64,000 nt of DNA from Paenibacillus dauci (lineage in GTDB: Bacteria > Bacillota > Bacilli > Paenibacillales > Paenibacillaceae): positions 1 through 64,000 of the forward strand of contig NZ_LAQQ01000009.1 in NCBI RefSeq assembly GCF_000971985.1, in the 5' to 3' direction. The notes beneath the pieces were generated by a model that worked only from the letters and a program-made list of their open reading frames with translations, was not told the DNA's origin and made no database searches. The translations under genes and the position numbers were made by a program. How positions within the stretch are numbered: position 1 is the stretch's first letter; every line of letters starts with the position of its first letter. Shown in pieces: positions 18,361 through 29,699 of the stretch.

Positions 18361-18366
18361 TATGTC

Positions 18367-19743
18367 TCACCAGCCCTTTTCAGAATCGGATTGATGCAAA
18401 AGAGTCGCTCTTACATCTGAAATTAAATACAGTGTTCCGGTAACGACCCCAAGATCTTCCCGTTCTGTGCGTGACTTCAGCAGCTCTAATGCCTGCTTCC
18501 AATCACGTTCCACTATAATCTCAACTTCCGTTTTGTTCATGTCCTGCTGTATTTGACGGACCAGATCATAGAGTCTGTCCGCATCCATTTTACGTCTAAA
18601 ATCCGGTTCAGTCAGAATCAGCGTGTCCGCAATGGACAGCAGATGACGAAATACCGGTTCATGCTGTTTGTTCTCCAGCATACCTGCCAGCATATGCAGC
18701 TTGTTGTACGTATAGGTCTGGGGAATACTCTTCACGAGTGAAGCAGCTCCCTCGGGATTATGTGCTCCATCCAAGACGATCGGTGGTTCATCCGACACCT
18801 TTTCCAGGCGGCCGGCCCAGAACGTATGACGGAATCCGGACAGAAGCGGCTCATCATCCAGCACAAAAGCCATATACTGACGAAGCACTTCAAGTGTCAT
18901 CATCGCCAGTCCCGCATTGGCACACTGATGATCGCCCTGCATGCCAATCTCGATATCCATTTCGCGGAATGGTCCCTGGAAATGGAAAGACTGACTATGG
19001 GCATCACCCTGCAGCCGTTCTGCTGTATAATCACGGCCTGCCAGATACATCGTTGTGCGGCAGTCTTCGGCTTTGCGGGCAAGCACTTCGATAACTTCCG
19101 GCTGATCCACACTGGTTACGACCGGAACACCCGGCTTGATAATACCTGCTTTTTCCCCGGCAATCAATTCCAGCGTATCGCCGAGAATATCGGTATGATC
19201 ATAACCTACATTCGTAATCACCGATACGATAGGATGCACGATGTTGGTTACATCCATGCGTCCGCCAAGACCAGTTTCCCAAACGACGACATCTGGATAG
19301 CACTCTTCGGCATAGTATACAATAGCCAGCGCTGTCGATACTTCGAACATGGTCGGAGAACCAAGCTCGGTCGCTGCCATCTCCTGAACGAGCGGGTACA
19401 GCCGATTGGCTACGCGAAGCAGTGTCTCTTCGGGAATATCCTTACCGTTATACTGAAACCGGTTGGTGAACTTGGTAATATACGGCGAAGTGAATGTACC
19501 CACATCATAACCGGATTCAATCAGTACCCGGGTGAGAAAGGCGCAGGTACTGCCTTTGCCATTGGTGCCTGCTACATGAATAAATTTCAGTCTGCGATGC
19601 GGATTGCCGAGCAGCTGCATTAGCTGCTCGATCCGCTCCAATCCCGGACGAATGCCAAAGGGGATCAGATTATTAATCCATTCCACCGCTTGTTCGTAGG
19701 TATGTAGAGGGGCAATTTGCCCCTCCGCAGTTTCATATTCCAT
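18367..19743 (-). CDS. folC: Bifunctional folylpolyglutamate synthase/dihydrofolate synthase
   Basis: 458 aa. Adds glutamate to folates. VAGTNGKGSTCAFLTRVLIESGYDVGTFTSPYI holds the P-loop and folate loop; GLGGRMDVTNIV and VLDGAHNPEGAASL are family motifs. Start set at the ATG at 19743, five to six bases after AAGGTGA; the in-frame GTG at 19752 lies within that site. Follows valS by about ten bases. Confidence 0.94.
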   Translation of the reverse strand: MEYETAEGQIAPLHTYEQAVEWINNLIPFGIRPGLERIEQLMQLLGNPHRRLKFIHVAGTNGKGSTCAFLTRVLIESGYDVGTFTSPYITKFTNRFQYNGKDIPEETLLRVANRLYPLVQEMAATELGSPTMFEVSTALAIVYYAEECYPDVVVWETGLGGRMDVTNIVHPIVSVITNVGYDHTDILGDTLELIAGEKAGIIKPGVPVVTSVDQPEVIEVLARKAEDCRTTMYLAGRDYTAERLQGDAHSQSFHFQGPFREMDIEIGMQGDHQCANAGLAMMTLEVLRQYMAFVLDDEPLLSGFRHTFWAGRLEKVSDEPPIVLDGAHNPEGAASLVKSIPQTYTYNKLHMLAGMLENKQHEPVFRHLLSIADTLILTEPDFRRKMDADRLYDLVRQIQQDMNKTEVEIIVERDWKQALELLKSRTEREDLGVVTGTLYLISDVRATLLHQSDSEKGW

Positions 19744-19753
19744 CACGTTCACC

Positions 19754-22423
19754 TTAACCTTTCAGTTCGGCAATACGGGCAAGAACCTTGTCGCGCTTGT
19801 CGGAATAATCAGCCTGCTTGGCACGCTCTTCCTCGATAACTTTCGCTGGTGCTTTGGATACGAAGCCCTGGTTGGACAGCTTTTTCTCCACGCGTTCCAC
19901 TTCAGAGTTGAGTGTAGCCACTTCTTTTTCAAGACGTGCAATTTCCTGACCGATATCCAGCAGTCCTGCCAGTGGCAGATAGAGCTCCGCACCGGTTACT
20001 ACAGAAGACATTGCCTTGTCTGGTGCATTCAGATCCAGACCTGATTGATATTCGGATGTATTGCAGAAACGCTGAATATAATGAGCATTGGACTCGATGA
20101 TATCGAGTGACTTTTGATCATTTGCTTTTACCAGCAGTTCGATTTTTTTGCTCATTGGTACATTTACTTCCGCCCGGATATTACGTACAGAACGGATCAT
20201 ATCGATCAGCAGACTCATTTCTTCCTCCGCCGCTTTGTTTTCCAGTGCAGGATCGAATTCCGGCCATGCTGCCAGTGTGATCGTCTGACCTTCATGCGGC
20301 AGATGCTGCCAGATTTCTTCGGAAATGAACGGCATAAACGGATGAATCATACGCATCGTGCGGTCCAGTACATAAGCCAATACGGACTGTGTTGTTTTCT
20401 TCGCGGCTGCATCTTCTCCGTACAGAGACAACTTGGCAATCTCGATATACCAGTCACACAGATCATCCCAGATAAAGTTGTACAGCAAGCGTCCGGTCTC
20501 ACCGAATTCATAAGAATCGATCAGGCGTGTAATATCGCGTGCCGTTTCATTCATACGATGCAGAATCCAGCGGTCTGCCGTACTCAAATTGCCAGTCAGA
20601 TCGATATCTTCAAACGTGAATCCTTCCATGTTCATCAGTGCAAAACGGGAAGCATTCCAGATTTTGTTGGCAAAGTTACGGGACTGCTCTACACGTTCCC
20701 AGCGGAAACGCAGATCCTGTCCTGGCGTGCTACCAGTCGAGATCATGTAACGCATAGCATCTGCGCCGTATTGCTCGATAACTTCCAGTGGATCTACGCC
20801 GTTACCCAGCGATTTGGACATTTTCTGGCCATCGGAGGCACGTACCAGACCATGCATCAGTACATCCTTGAACGGGATTTGATCGGTAAACTCGATAGCC
20901 GTAAAGATCATACGAGCTACCCAGAAATAGATAATGTCATAACCGGTTACGAGCAGATCGGTTGGATAGTAGCGCTTGAGATCGGCTGTCTCGTCCGGCC
21001 AGCCCAGTGTGGAAAACGGCCACAGTGCCGAGCTGAACCATGTATCCAATACATCATCATCCTGACGCAGCGTTTTGCCTGCATGTTCAGGCAGATTGCT
21101 TGGATCTTCGGCAGATACAATAATCTCTCCTGTTTCTTCACAGTACCATGCCGGAATACGATGTCCCCACCACAATTGACGGGAAATACACCAGTCGCGT
21201 ACATTTTCGATCCAGTTCAAATAGGTCTTTTCAAAACGATCCGGTACAAAATTGGTTCCTTTACCATTACGCTGTGCTTCGATAGCTGCGTCTGCCAGAG
21301 GCTTCATTTTTACGAACCATTGGGTAGACAGATACGGCTCAACTACCGCACCGGAGCGCTCGCTGTGACCTACCTGGTGAACATGATCCTCGATACGAAT
21401 CAGTACACCAGCATCCTGCAGATCCTTGACGATTTGCTTGCGTGCATCACTGCGATCCATGCCTTCGTATTTGTCGGCATTCTCATTCATGATACCGCCT
21501 TCGTCCATAACTACGATCTGTGGCAGATCATGACGCTGACCCATTTCAAAGTCATTCGGATCATGCGCAGGTGTAATCTTCACAGCGCCGCTACCGAACT
21601 CACGATCTACATAATCATCGGCAATTACCGGAATTTCGCGTCCGATAATTGGAAGCACCAGCATTTTACCGATCATATCCTTGTAACGTTCATCTTTGGG
21701 ATGAACGGCTACTGCTGTATCGCCCAGCATCGTTTCGGGACGTGTGGTAGCTACAGTGATCGAGCCGCTACCATCTTTGAGTGGATATTCCAGATGATAG
21801 AGGTGACCATTTACTTCTTTATATTCAACCTCGATATCGGACAGCGCTGTACGGGCTTGAGGATCCCAGTTAATGATGCGCTTGCCGCGATAGATCAGGT
21901 CTTTTTCATACAATTTTACGAATACCTGGCGTACTGCTTTGGACAGACCTTCATCCAGTGTAAAACGCTCACGGGAATAATCCAGGGAAAAGCCCATTTT
22001 GGCCCACTGTTCGTGGATCGTCTGTGCATATTTATCTTTCCATTCCCATACCTTCTCTACGAACTTCTCACGTCCCAGATCATGACGGGTAATGCCTTCA
22101 GCACGCAGATTCTGCTCTACTTTGGTCTGTGTAGCAATACCGGCGTGATCGGAGCCCGGCAGCCATAGAGCATCATAGCCCTGCATCCGTTTGGTACGGA
22201 TCATAATATCTTGCAGGGTAAAGTCCAGTGCATGACCAATATGCAGCATACCTGTTACGTTAGGCGGCGGGATTACAATCGTATACGGCTGTGCATCCGG
22301 ACGCTGGCCTGCACGGAAGAAATCATTTTCCATCCAGTAATCGTACCATTTGCGCTCGGCCGATTTGGGGTCATACGTTGTCGGCATGGATGTTCCTGCC
22401 GGATTCGTGTTTGGTTCTGTCAT
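19754..22423 (-). CDS. valS: Valine--tRNA ligase
   Basis: 889 aa class I synthetase of standard length. HIGH motif as [16 protein letters not shown] near residue 45, KMSKS as [11 protein letters not shown] near residue 530, an editing (CP1) domain between them, an anticodon-binding domain and a C-terminal coiled coil (about 820-889, [26 protein letters not shown]). GGAGGGAAC site before the ATG. Preceded by a T-box leader, so expression should respond to uncharged tRNA-Val. Confidence 0.98.
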   Translation of the reverse strand: MTEPNTNPAGTSMPTTYDPKSAERKWYDYWMENDFFRAGQRPDAQPYTIVIPPPNVTGMLHIGHALDFTLQDIMIRTKRMQGYDALWLPGSDHAGIATQTKVEQNLRAEGITRHDLGREKFVEKVWEWKDKYAQTIHEQWAKMGFSLDYSRERFTLDEGLSKAVRQVFVKLYEKDLIYRGKRIINWDPQARTALSDIEVEYKEVNGHLYHLEYPLKDGSGSITVATTRPETMLGDTAVAVHPKDERYKDMIGKMLVLPIIGREIPVIADDYVDREFGSGAVKITPAHDPNDFEMGQRHDLPQIVVMDEGGIMNENADKYEGMDRSDARKQIVKDLQDAGVLIRIEDHVHQVGHSERSGAVVEPYLSTQWFVKMKPLADAAIEAQRNGKGTNFVPDRFEKTYLNWIENVRDWCISRQLWWGHRIPAWYCEETGEIIVSAEDPSNLPEHAGKTLRQDDDVLDTWFSSALWPFSTLGWPDETADLKRYYPTDLLVTGYDIIYFWVARMIFTAIEFTDQIPFKDVLMHGLVRASDGQKMSKSLGNGVDPLEVIEQYGADAMRYMISTGSTPGQDLRFRWERVEQSRNFANKIWNASRFALMNMEGFTFEDIDLTGNLSTADRWILHRMNETARDITRLIDSYEFGETGRLLYNFIWDDLCDWYIEIAKLSLYGEDAAAKKTTQSVLAYVLDRTMRMIHPFMPFISEEIWQHLPHEGQTITLAAWPEFDPALENKAAEEEMSLLIDMIRSVRNIRAEVNVPMSKKIELLVKANDQKSLDIIESNAHYIQRFCNTSEYQSGLDLNAPDKAMSSVVTGAELYLPLAGLLDIGQEIARLEKEVATLNSEVERVEKKLSNQGFVSKAPAKVIEEERAKQADYSDKRDKVLARIAELKG

Positions 22424-22563
22424 ACAGTTCCCTCCATAATTATCATATAAGTAAATGTGTACACTCTCTGCATGTACGAAGCCGCCTGTTGCGGCTGCCG
22501 TGCCTGCGTATAAACCGTGTATGATGGGGTTGGGCAGTTATTCTCCAGTAAGGCCAGGTCAAC

Positions 22564-22596
22564 AAAAAAAGCCCTTCGTCTCAAAGGACGAAAGGC
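22564..22596 (-). terminator. T-box terminator of valS leader
   Basis: Minus-strand GGCCTTTCGTC / GACGAAGGGC followed by seven T. It overlaps the antiterminator alternative and is expected to form when tRNA-Val is charged. Confidence 0.88.
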
Positions 22597-22860
22597 CTGG
22601 CTCTCGTGGTACCACCTTTGTTTCGTTATCCGTGTAGCCTAATAGCCGGACAACGACACTCTAAGGCAGATAACGGCTGCTACCGGTTTATTCTACACCT
22701 GCTACCGATCATCAAGATCAGACAAGCCTGGTCTCAAACAAACAACTCCCGGACGACTTCGACGTATCGCATCCTACAGAACCTCTCAGCGCAGCAGTTC
22801 CGCTCTCTAAAGGCCGATCATGTCTACTATTTCCGTTCATAGTTTTTGAAATAATTTTCA
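22564..22860 (-). promoter_or_regulatory. T-box leader of valS-folC-murC
   Basis: On the minus strand the 14-base core AAAGGTGGTACCACG (plus strand 22605-22619) is the conserved T-box that pairs with the NCCA end of uncharged tRNA. Upstream lie an AGAGAG element (stem I distal loop) and several stems; downstream is a terminator. Together they make a complete about 300-nt transcriptional T-box. By gene it should read a valine codon; a GTC near 22751 in GAAGTCGTCC is one candidate specifier, but I could not fold stem I reliably. Confidence 0.92.
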
Positions 22861-22866
22861 CTCAAC

Positions 22867-22895
22867 ATCATAACTTGTGAGCGCATTAAAGTCAA
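22867..22895 (-). promoter_or_regulatory. Promoter of valS T-box transcript
   Basis: Minus-strand TTGACT (22890-22895), 17 nt, TATGAT (22867-22872), immediately before the T-box leader. Confidence 0.75.
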
Positions 22896-22940
22896 TAAAA
22901 AAGCTGACATCTGGTAGGAGGTCTACCGGATGCCAGCTTA
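22896..22940 (-). terminator. Terminator of the hem operon
   Basis: Minus-strand AAGCTGGCATC-GGTAG / CTACC-GATGTCAGCTT (one mismatch) followed by TTTTTT. It closes the transcript that begins at hemA and abuts the valS promoter. Confidence 0.9.
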
Positions 22941-22989
22941 ATTGCCTATAGGTTCCAAGGAACCCCGATTTTATCAAAAGAGTGCAGAA

Positions 22990-23955
22990 TCATTCCTTTT
23001 CAATCAGCTTGAGGTCTTCAGTCAGCTTCATCATATCTGCAGGCCATGGATCATTTACAACGATCTCTTCTGCTGTCCAAGGATGAATGAAAACAAGCTG
23101 TTCGCCATGCAGTGCCTGACGATTCAACAAATCGCTGCGGCCGCCATACAGTGAATCTCCTATTAAAGGATGTCCCATACAGCTCATATGCACACGAATC
23201 TGATGTGTACGACCAGTCTCCAGCTTCAAACGAACGAGACTGGCGGCTTTGGTCCCTGCTATCTTTTCTATATAGGTTACCGCAGACTGACCGCCAGGGG
23301 ATACCCGGCGGCGCTGCTTGTGATGACGATCTTTGCCGATCGGCTCATCGATCACGGTCAGCTGTTCATTTACATTACCCTGCACCAGCGCGATATATCG
23401 TCTGCCAATATCTTTGTCCCTCATCTGCTCGTCCAACAGGGAAAGGGCAAATTCATTTTTGGCATATAATACCGGTCCTGTCGTATCTTCATCCAGGCGA
23501 TGTACATGACGCACCGCACAATCCTGTCCCGTACTCTCATAATGAGCGGCAATTGCATGGGCAAGTGTGATACGCGTATCCTGCGGATCAGAAGGATGCA
23601 CAGCCATACCTGCAGGTTTGTGCGCGACGAGCACATAGTCATCTTCATACAAAATTTCTGCCGGATGATCATAGCGAGGTTCAAAACCATATTCTACAGC
23701 CGGGAACAGACGCAACCGGATGCGATCTCCATTGATCTTGATTTCTCCCTTTGAATGCAGTCTACCCAGCAGCTTGGCTGGAAAAGAATGGCTTTCCAGC
23801 CACTGCATCATACGGGTATGGCGCTGCTCGGTCTGCTGCAGATCAAGCTCTTTACCAGGCATGACTTCCAGCCATTCTCCCCGGCGTTCAGCCGCGGGAC
23901 GGCTGGATTGAGGCGAATGGTTATTACTATTGTGGTCGTCCATATGGGATACCAT
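22990..23955 (-). CDS. RluA family pseudouridine synthase
   Basis: 321 aa. Isomerises uridine to pseudouridine in structured RNA. The catalytic loop is RHVHRLDEDTTGPVLYAKN with the essential Asp in HRLDxDTxG, and GRTHQIRVHMSCMGHPLIGDSLYGG is the second family motif. An S4-like N-terminal segment (FPAKLLGRLHSKGEIKINGDRIRLRL) precedes it. The exact rRNA or tRNA target cannot be told from sequence. Starts two bases after hemL, so it is co-transcribed with heme genes. Confidence 0.9.
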   Translation of the reverse strand: MVSHMDDHNSNNHSPQSSRPAAERRGEWLEVMPGKELDLQQTEQRHTRMMQWLESHSFPAKLLGRLHSKGEIKINGDRIRLRLFPAVEYGFEPRYDHPAEILYEDDYVLVAHKPAGMAVHPSDPQDTRITLAHAIAAHYESTGQDCAVRHVHRLDEDTTGPVLYAKNEFALSLLDEQMRDKDIGRRYIALVQGNVNEQLTVIDEPIGKDRHHKQRRRVSPGGQSAVTYIEKIAGTKAASLVRLKLETGRTHQIRVHMSCMGHPLIGDSLYGGRSDLLNRQALHGEQLVFIHPWTAEEIVVNDPWPADMMKLTEDLKLIEKE

Positions 23956-23957
23956 CG

Positions 23958-25259
23958 TTATAGTGACTTCATCACATCACGATGAATCGAGATGGTCTGT
24001 TCAATATCTTCATCGCTATGCACGCCCGATACGAACATACCTTCAAATGGAGAAGGAGCCACACTAATCCCGCGATCCAGCATCGCGCCGAAATAGCGTT
24101 TGAACATATCCATATCACTTGCTTTGGCTGTATCGTAATTGGTTACCGGTCCTTCGGTCAGGAATGGACATACCATCGAACCTACACGGTTAATCGTCAG
24201 CGGAATTCCCGCTTCACGTGCGTTGGCTTCGAATCCTTCCTGCAGACGAGCGGAGATTTGCTCCAGACGGGCATATACTTCAGGAGTCAGCAGACTCAGT
24301 GTAGTATAACCAGCTGTCATCGCGAGTGGATTACCACTAAGCGTACCTGCCTGATAAATAGGGCCTGTTGGTGCAATCTGCTCCATAATCTCGCGTTTGC
24401 CGCCATATGCGCCTACCGGAAGACCGCCACCGATCACTTTGCCCAGACAGGTCAGATCCGGCGTCACGCCAAAACGTCCCTGCGCGCAGTTGATATCTAC
24501 GCGGAACCCGGTCATTACTTCATCAAAAATCAGCAAGCTGCCGTATTGGGAAGTCACTTCGCGCAGTCCTTCCAGGAAGCCTGCCGCTGGAGGAACAACG
24601 CCCATATTACCGGCTACCGGCTCTACAATAATACAAGCGATATCTTCACCAAAGCGCTCGAATGCCAGGCGTACCGAATCCAGATCGTTATAAGGAACGG
24701 TAACCGTATTGGAAGCAATAGACTCCGGTACGCCGGGGCTATCCGGCAATCCCAGTGTTGCTACACCCGAACCTGCCTTGATCAACAGGCTGTCGCCATG
24801 ACCATGGTAAGAACCTTCGAATTTGAGGATTTTATCACGTTTGGTATATCCTCGTGCCAGGCGAATTGCACTCATGGTTGCTTCTGTACCGGAACTTACC
24901 ATGCGCACAATATCGATTGACGGTACACGTTCAGCGACCAATTTAGCCATACGTGTCTCAATCTCGGTTGGGGCGCCAAAGCTGGTACCTTTTACTGTAG
25001 CTTCCTGCAGCGCACGCACCACTTCCGGATGGGCATGTCCCATAATAAGCGGCCCCCAGGAACCAACATAATCGATAAATACATTCCCATCGATATCGTA
25101 CAGTCGGGAACCTTCTCCACGATCTACATACACAGGAGTCAGACCTACCGTTTTAAAAGCGCGTACCGGACTGTTAACGCCACCCGGAATATACTGTTTG
25201 GCTTCTTCAAAAGCTGTACGCGAGTGTTCATCACGGCGTACGGAATTCATATTGTTCAT
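23958..25259 (-). CDS. hemL: Glutamate-1-semialdehyde 2,1-aminomutase
   Basis: 433 aa PLP enzyme that makes 5-aminolevulinate from glutamate-1-semialdehyde. [17 protein letters not shown] at the N-terminus, [16 protein letters not shown] for cofactor phosphate binding, and [19 protein letters not shown] with the Schiff-base lysine. GGAGGTG eight bases before the ATG. It ends the pathway block hemA-hemX-...-hemB-hemL, the order known from Bacillus. Confidence 0.97.
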   Translation of the reverse strand: MNNMNSVRRDEHSRTAFEEAKQYIPGGVNSPVRAFKTVGLTPVYVDRGEGSRLYDIDGNVFIDYVGSWGPLIMGHAHPEVVRALQEATVKGTSFGAPTEIETRMAKLVAERVPSIDIVRMVSSGTEATMSAIRLARGYTKRDKILKFEGSYHGHGDSLLIKAGSGVATLGLPDSPGVPESIASNTVTVPYNDLDSVRLAFERFGEDIACIIVEPVAGNMGVVPPAAGFLEGLREVTSQYGSLLIFDEVMTGFRVDINCAQGRFGVTPDLTCLGKVIGGGLPVGAYGGKREIMEQIAPTGPIYQAGTLSGNPLAMTAGYTTLSLLTPEVYARLEQISARLQEGFEANAREAGIPLTINRVGSMVCPFLTEGPVTNYDTAKASDMDMFKRYFGAMLDRGISVAPSPFEGMFVSGVHSDEDIEQTISIHRDVMKSL

Positions 25260-25411
25260 TGATTAAGCACCTCCATAAATGGTATCAAATGAAACAGACG
25301 AGCGATGAGCGGACAGACCCGATCATCGCTTCAACTGTATTCATTTTCCCTGTCCCGTATATTTACCCGTTCGGTTCATTCACAATCCCGAATACACCGA
25401 TCAGGGATATC

Positions 25412-26413
25412 TTATTCCTCGCGCAGCCAGCGTGCTACATCTTTGGAGAAGTACGTAATGATCATATCTGCTCCGGCACGTTTGAAGCCCAGCATCATCT
25501 CGGTTACGATACCACGCTCGTCGATCCAGCCCTGCTGTGCAGCAGCTTTGACCATTGCATACTCACCACTGACATTATAGGCGACCAGCGGCAGATCAAA
25601 ATTCTCGCGTACTGCGCGCAGTACATCCATATAAGCAAGTGATGGTTTGACCATCAGCATATCTGCACCTTCCTGTACATCGCTCTCTGCTTCACGCAGT
25701 GCTTCACGTACATTGGCAGGATCCATTTGATAGGACTTGCGATCACCGAATTGTGGTGCGGATTGAGCAGCTTCACGGAATGGACCGTAGAATGCGGAAG
25801 CATATTTAACCGCGTAGGACATAATCGGAATGTCCTGGAATCCTGCATCATCCAATGCTGCACGAATCGCATACACAAATCCGTCCATCATATTGGAAGG
25901 CGCGATAATATCCGCTCCAGCCTGTGCCTGGGATACAGCCGTTTGCGCCAGCAGTTCCAGCGATTCATCATTATCTACATCCGCATGAATATGACCATCG
26001 ATCTCATGAGCATGTACGACGCCACAGTGGCCATGATCGGTAAATTCACATAGACAGGTATCAGCGATTACTACAAGCTGAGGATAATTGTCCTTGATAT
26101 AACGAATAGCCTGCTGCACAATACCTTGCTCTGAATACGCTCCGCTACCAACACTGTCCTTGGTCTCGGGTACACCAAATACCATAACAGCCGGAATGCC
26201 CAGCTCTACGATTTCCTGGATCTCTTCGCCAATACGATCCATTGAGAAATTATATACACCCGGCATAGAGGAGATTTCCTGTTTTACATTCGTTCCATAC
26301 GTAACAAACACCGGCTGGATAAAATCCGTTCTGTGCAGCCGGGTTTCGCGAACCATACTGCGGATCGCTGCAGTTTTGCGTAGACGACGATGACGTGTAA
26401 AAGCTTGACTCAT
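25412..26413 (-). CDS. hemB: Delta-aminolevulinic acid dehydratase (porphobilinogen synthase)
   Basis: 333 aa. Joins two 5-aminolevulinates to porphobilinogen. The zinc-type cysteine cluster is [14 protein letters not shown]; the active-site lysines are in [16 protein letters not shown] and [24 protein letters not shown] site before the ATG. A strong hairpin separates it from the upstream cobA/hemD gene. Confidence 0.97.
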   Translation of the reverse strand: MSQAFTRHRRLRKTAAIRSMVRETRLHRTDFIQPVFVTYGTNVKQEISSMPGVYNFSMDRIGEEIQEIVELGIPAVMVFGVPETKDSVGSGAYSEQGIVQQAIRYIKDNYPQLVVIADTCLCEFTDHGHCGVVHAHEIDGHIHADVDNDESLELLAQTAVSQAQAGADIIAPSNMMDGFVYAIRAALDDAGFQDIPIMSYAVKYASAFYGPFREAAQSAPQFGDRKSYQMDPANVREALREAESDVQEGADMLMVKPSLAYMDVLRAVRENFDLPLVAYNVSGEYAMVKAAAQQGWIDERGIVTEMMLGFKRAGADMIITYFSKDVARWLREE

Positions 26414-26431
26414 AATAATACTTCCTCTCTT

Positions 26432-26471
26432 GTTTATAAAATAAAGCCGACCTGCTCAAGCGGTGGTCGGC
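26432..26471 (-). terminator. Intra-operon hairpin between cobA/hemD and hemB
   Basis: Minus-strand GCCGACC and GGTCGGC pair around a 12-base loop and are followed by TTTATTTTAT. This resembles a leaky terminator or attenuator within the heme operon rather than its end, because hemB follows 33 bases later. Confidence 0.5.
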
Positions 26472-26492
26472 ATACGATATGTCGATCATTCA

Positions 26493-28049
26493 TTATTGGG
26501 ACTGGAGAGATATACTCCCCGCATTCCAGCGGCACAAAATATCAATCAATCCATCCAGCGTAGACTGCTCGGCCATCAGCCCTACCTTCAGTCCTGCTTG
26601 TTCAGCCGTAAGGGCTGTCTGCGGTCCGATACAGGCAATTACCGAATGCTGCAAGGTATCCACCGGGTTATCGAAGCCCATTTTGCGCATAGCCGCCAGC
26701 AGATTCGTGACTGTCGATGAACTGGTAAAGGTAACAGCATGGATCGCCTTTTCTTCAAACAGCTTGCGTAGTTCGATATCATCCTCGTCTACCATAACCG
26801 TCTCATACGTATCCACTTCGGTAACGTCCAGCTGCATCTGTCTTAGCGTATCCGGAAGCCAAGAGCGTGCCAGATCACCGCGCGGCAGCAGAACGCATTG
26901 TCCCGCTTCCAGCTGACCGTTCAGACTTTCCAGCATGCCTTCTGCATGGAACTTCTCCGGCAGTGCCACTGCCGTCAGACCATGACTACGCAAGGCAGCA
27001 AGCGTTGCCGGTCCTACAGCTACGAGCCGAGCCTTATGCAGGGATCGTATATCCCGTCCCTGCTCTTCCAGATGACGGAAAAAGTAATCGACACCATTTA
27101 CACTGGTGAAAAATACCCAGTCATACTTGGACAGCTGAGAAAATGCCTGAGTAATCTGCTGCTTGGCAGATTCGGCAGCAGGCATCACGGTCTCGATCAC
27201 CGGATATTCATACGGCTCTCCACCCAGTTCATCGATACGGTCAACCAGTTCACTTGCCTGACTGCGTGCACGCGTGACCAGAATCCGTTTACCGAACAAC
27301 GGCAGCCGTTCTGCCCATTTCAGATGCTCACGTTGATTAACCACTTCGCCGACAACAATAACAGCTGGCGGCTTGAAATTGGCAGCCGTTACCCGATCGG
27401 CAATATCCTTGAGTGTGCCTACAAGTGTATCCTGCTCGGCCCTTGTTCCCCAGCGAACAAGCGCTACAGGTGTATCTTCCGGTCGTCCATGGCGAATGAG
27501 CTGCTCACTGATGTAACCGATCTTGGCTACGCCCATCATAAAGACAAGTGTTCCAGTAGCGTTAGTCACCTTATCCCAGTGAATGCTCTCGTCCAGCTTG
27601 TCCGGACTCTCATGCCCGGTAATAATCGATACGGAAGAAGCATGGTCCCGGTGGGTTACCGGAATGCCTGCATAAGCCGGTACAGCAATAGAGGAGCTAA
27701 TACCCGGCACGATCTCGTACTCTATTCCATGCTGACGCAGAAGATCTGCTTCTTCGGCTACTCTGCCGAAAATCGTCGGATCGCCACCTTTGAGACGAAC
27801 GACGGTTTTGCCCTGTAATGCCAGATCGACGAGCAGCTGATTGATCTCTTCCTGCTTCATCGTATGACGGTCAGGCAGCTTGCCCACGTAGATCTTTTCC
27901 GCTCCCGGTTTGGCCTGCTTCAGCAGCCTCGGACTTGCCAGACGGTCGTATACGACCGCATCGGCCAGTCCGATGCATTCCCAACCACGCAGCGTAATCA
28001 GCTTTAAAGCTCCGGGCCCTGCGCCCACCAGATACACTTTGCCGGTCAT
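26493..28049 (-). CDS. Fusion of uroporphyrinogen-III C-methyltransferase (CobA) and uroporphyrinogen-III synthase (HemD)
   Basis: 518 aa. Residues 1-250 are SUMT (VYLVGAGPGALKLITLRG, VVRLKGGDPTIFGRVAEEA, GIPVTHRD), which methylates uroporphyrinogen III to precorrin-2. Residues 260-518 are HemD (RILVTRARSQASELVDRI, FTSVNGVDYFF, FTSSSTVTNLL), which closes hydroxymethylbilane to uroporphyrinogen III. One protein thus makes and diverts the heme/siroheme branch intermediate. Start at 28049, five bases after hemC stops, with AGGGGATGAAGG upstream; longer starts would overlap hemC. Confidence 0.94.
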   Translation of the reverse strand: MTGKVYLVGAGPGALKLITLRGWECIGLADAVVYDRLASPRLLKQAKPGAEKIYVGKLPDRHTMKQEEINQLLVDLALQGKTVVRLKGGDPTIFGRVAEEADLLRQHGIEYEIVPGISSSIAVPAYAGIPVTHRDHASSVSIITGHESPDKLDESIHWDKVTNATGTLVFMMGVAKIGYISEQLIRHGRPEDTPVALVRWGTRAEQDTLVGTLKDIADRVTAANFKPPAVIVVGEVVNQREHLKWAERLPLFGKRILVTRARSQASELVDRIDELGGEPYEYPVIETVMPAAESAKQQITQAFSQLSKYDWVFFTSVNGVDYFFRHLEEQGRDIRSLHKARLVAVGPATLAALRSHGLTAVALPEKFHAEGMLESLNGQLEAGQCVLLPRGDLARSWLPDTLRQMQLDVTEVDTYETVMVDEDDIELRKLFEEKAIHAVTFTSSSTVTNLLAAMRKMGFDNPVDTLQHSVIACIGPQTALTAEQAGLKVGLMAEQSTLDGLIDILCRWNAGSISLQSQ

Positions 28050-28053
28050 TCCT

Positions 28054-29004
28054 TCATCCCCTAACTTCTGCCAGAATCTGATCTGCTCCACGAAGAATTA
28101 ACTGATCCGCTACAGCAAGCCCAAGTTCTACGGGATGAGTGCCCTGCAGCGTTTCTTTCAGTATGATACTGCCATCCGGTGAAGCAACCATTCCCGTCAA
28201 TTGTATAACGTTTTGATCCGCTTGAGAATCCGGTGTCAGCAAGCGTACGGCATAAGCACCAATCGGTACCTGACAGCCGCCATTCAGCTTGGCCAGAAAC
28301 GTACGTTCCGCCGTCACAGTAAGTGCAGTCAAATCATCGTTATACAAAGAGAGCAGCTGCAGCATATGCTCGTCATCTGCACGGCATTCCACGCCGAGTG
28401 CTCCCTGCCCTACAGCAGGCAGACAAATATCTGCAGGCAGATAAGCGCTAATCCGGTCCGACCAGCCCATCCGGTCCAATCCGGCAGCTGCCAGCATAAT
28501 TGCGTCGAATCCTTCACTCTCCAGCTTGCGCAGCCGTGAATCGATATTTCCGCGAATCGATTCGATCTGCAGATCGGGACGATAGGCTTTGAGCTGACTT
28601 GCACGGCGCAGACTGCTGGTGCCGAGTTTGGCACCAATCGGCAGTTCATCCAATCCACCGCCGCTGCGGGTAATCAGGCAGTCGCGTGGATCGACCCGTT
28701 TGGGAATCGCTCCATTGACCAGTCCATCTGGCAGTACAGAAGGCATATCCTTCATACTGTGAACAGCCATATCGATCTCGCCATTTAGCAACGCCTGTTC
28801 GATTTCCTTAACGAACAATCCTTTACCACCGACTTTGGAGAGAGTCACATCCAGGATCTGATCGCCTTTGGTCACGATCTTTTTGATTTCAAATTCCACT
28901 TCTATTCCATGCTGTCTGCCCAGCTCTGTCAAAGCATCTATAACATGTCCAGTCTGGGTCAGTGCCAGAGCACTTTGCCGGCTTCCTACGATTATTTTGC
29001 GCAT
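28054..29004 (-). CDS. hemC: Hydroxymethylbilane synthase (porphobilinogen deaminase)
   Basis: 316 aa. Polymerises four porphobilinogens to hydroxymethylbilane. [18 protein letters not shown] at the start and the dipyrromethane cofactor site [14 protein letters not shown] near residue 245 are diagnostic. Start at 29004: its ATG overlaps the stop of the upstream gene as TAATG, with GGGGAGAG before it. Upstream in-frame codons add 11 residues that do not resemble HemC. Confidence 0.96.
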   Translation of the reverse strand: MRKIIVGSRQSALALTQTGHVIDALTELGRQHGIEVEFEIKKIVTKGDQILDVTLSKVGGKGLFVKEIEQALLNGEIDMAVHSMKDMPSVLPDGLVNGAIPKRVDPRDCLITRSGGGLDELPIGAKLGTSSLRRASQLKAYRPDLQIESIRGNIDSRLRKLESEGFDAIMLAAAGLDRMGWSDRISAYLPADICLPAVGQGALGVECRADDEHMLQLLSLYNDDLTALTVTAERTFLAKLNGGCQVPIGAYAVRLLTPDSQADQNVIQLTGMVASPDGSIILKETLQGTHPVELGLAVADQLILRGADQILAEVRG

Positions 29005-29699
29005 TAGGTTATCTCTCCCCGATGTTGTGCGATCCACTCTTCAATCCGAGGTTCTTCCCACCAGCAAAACTGTTCCTGCCGAATCTCCTCCAGTATATCC
29101 AGCTCTGAAGCTCGTTCCAGCAATCGCCTGCGTTCTGCCGGGTCCTGAACCGCTTGCTTGATCCGGTGGCGCAAATAATAAAGAAATTCAATATAAGTCT
29201 CATATTCCTCGCCAAAATGCTGCTCCAGCTCGCCAGCCAAACGGCGTCCTACCACAGGTCCCGCTCCCGAAGTTGTAATCGAAGCAATCAGACGCCCACG
29301 GCGAATAACCATTGGATTAATAAATGTACTGGATTCGTGATGATCTGCTACATTCACAGGAATACCTGCAAATCGTGCTTCTTCTGCTACCTGACGATTA
29401 ACCTGCGCATCTACTGTTGCCGCATGAACAAGAAAATAACGCTTTGTTCCGTTATGTTGCAATTCTGCAGAACCAGAGATATCACCAGACTCATAATGAC
29501 GTGCAATCCAGTGAATCTGGCTCAATTGGACCAGTTCCTGCAATTCAGTAGTTAATATGGGGCTGATTACTGTGATGACCGCGCCGCCGCGCAGCAGGTT
29601 GCGCGCTTTGCGCTCTGCTACCGTGCCGCCTCCCACAATCAGGCAATGCTGATTTCTACAATCCAGCATTACAGGAACGTAAGGAACAACATCACTCAT
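29004..29699 (-). CDS. Precorrin-2 dehydrogenase family protein (siroheme branch)
   Basis: 231 aa. The N-terminal Rossmann motif [29 protein letters not shown] and [39 protein letters not shown] match the Met8/SirC/CysG-N family, which oxidises precorrin-2 to sirohydrochlorin and in some members also inserts iron. The ATG (29699) overlaps the hemX stop as ATGA. Together with the CobA domain downstream this gives most of the siroheme pathway inside the heme operon. Confidence 0.9.
   Translation of the reverse strand: MSDVVPYVPVMLDCRNQHCLIVGGGTVAERKARNLLRGGAVITVISPILTTELQELVQLSQIHWIARHYESGDISGSAELQHNGTKRYFLVHAATVDAQVNRQVAEEARFAGIPVNVADHHESSTFINPMVIRRGRLIASITTSGAGPVVGRRLAGELEQHFGEEYETYIEFLYYLRHRIKQAVQDPAERRRLLERASELDILEEIRQEQFCWWEEPRIEEWIAQHRGEIT

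Noticed and set aside
20114-22168. 684-codon open frame on the plus strand over valS
   Set aside because: It is antisense to a clear valyl-tRNA synthetase, has no ribosome binding site, and its translation is rich in Cys, His and Tyr with no family resemblance. Such frames arise from the codon use of the real gene.
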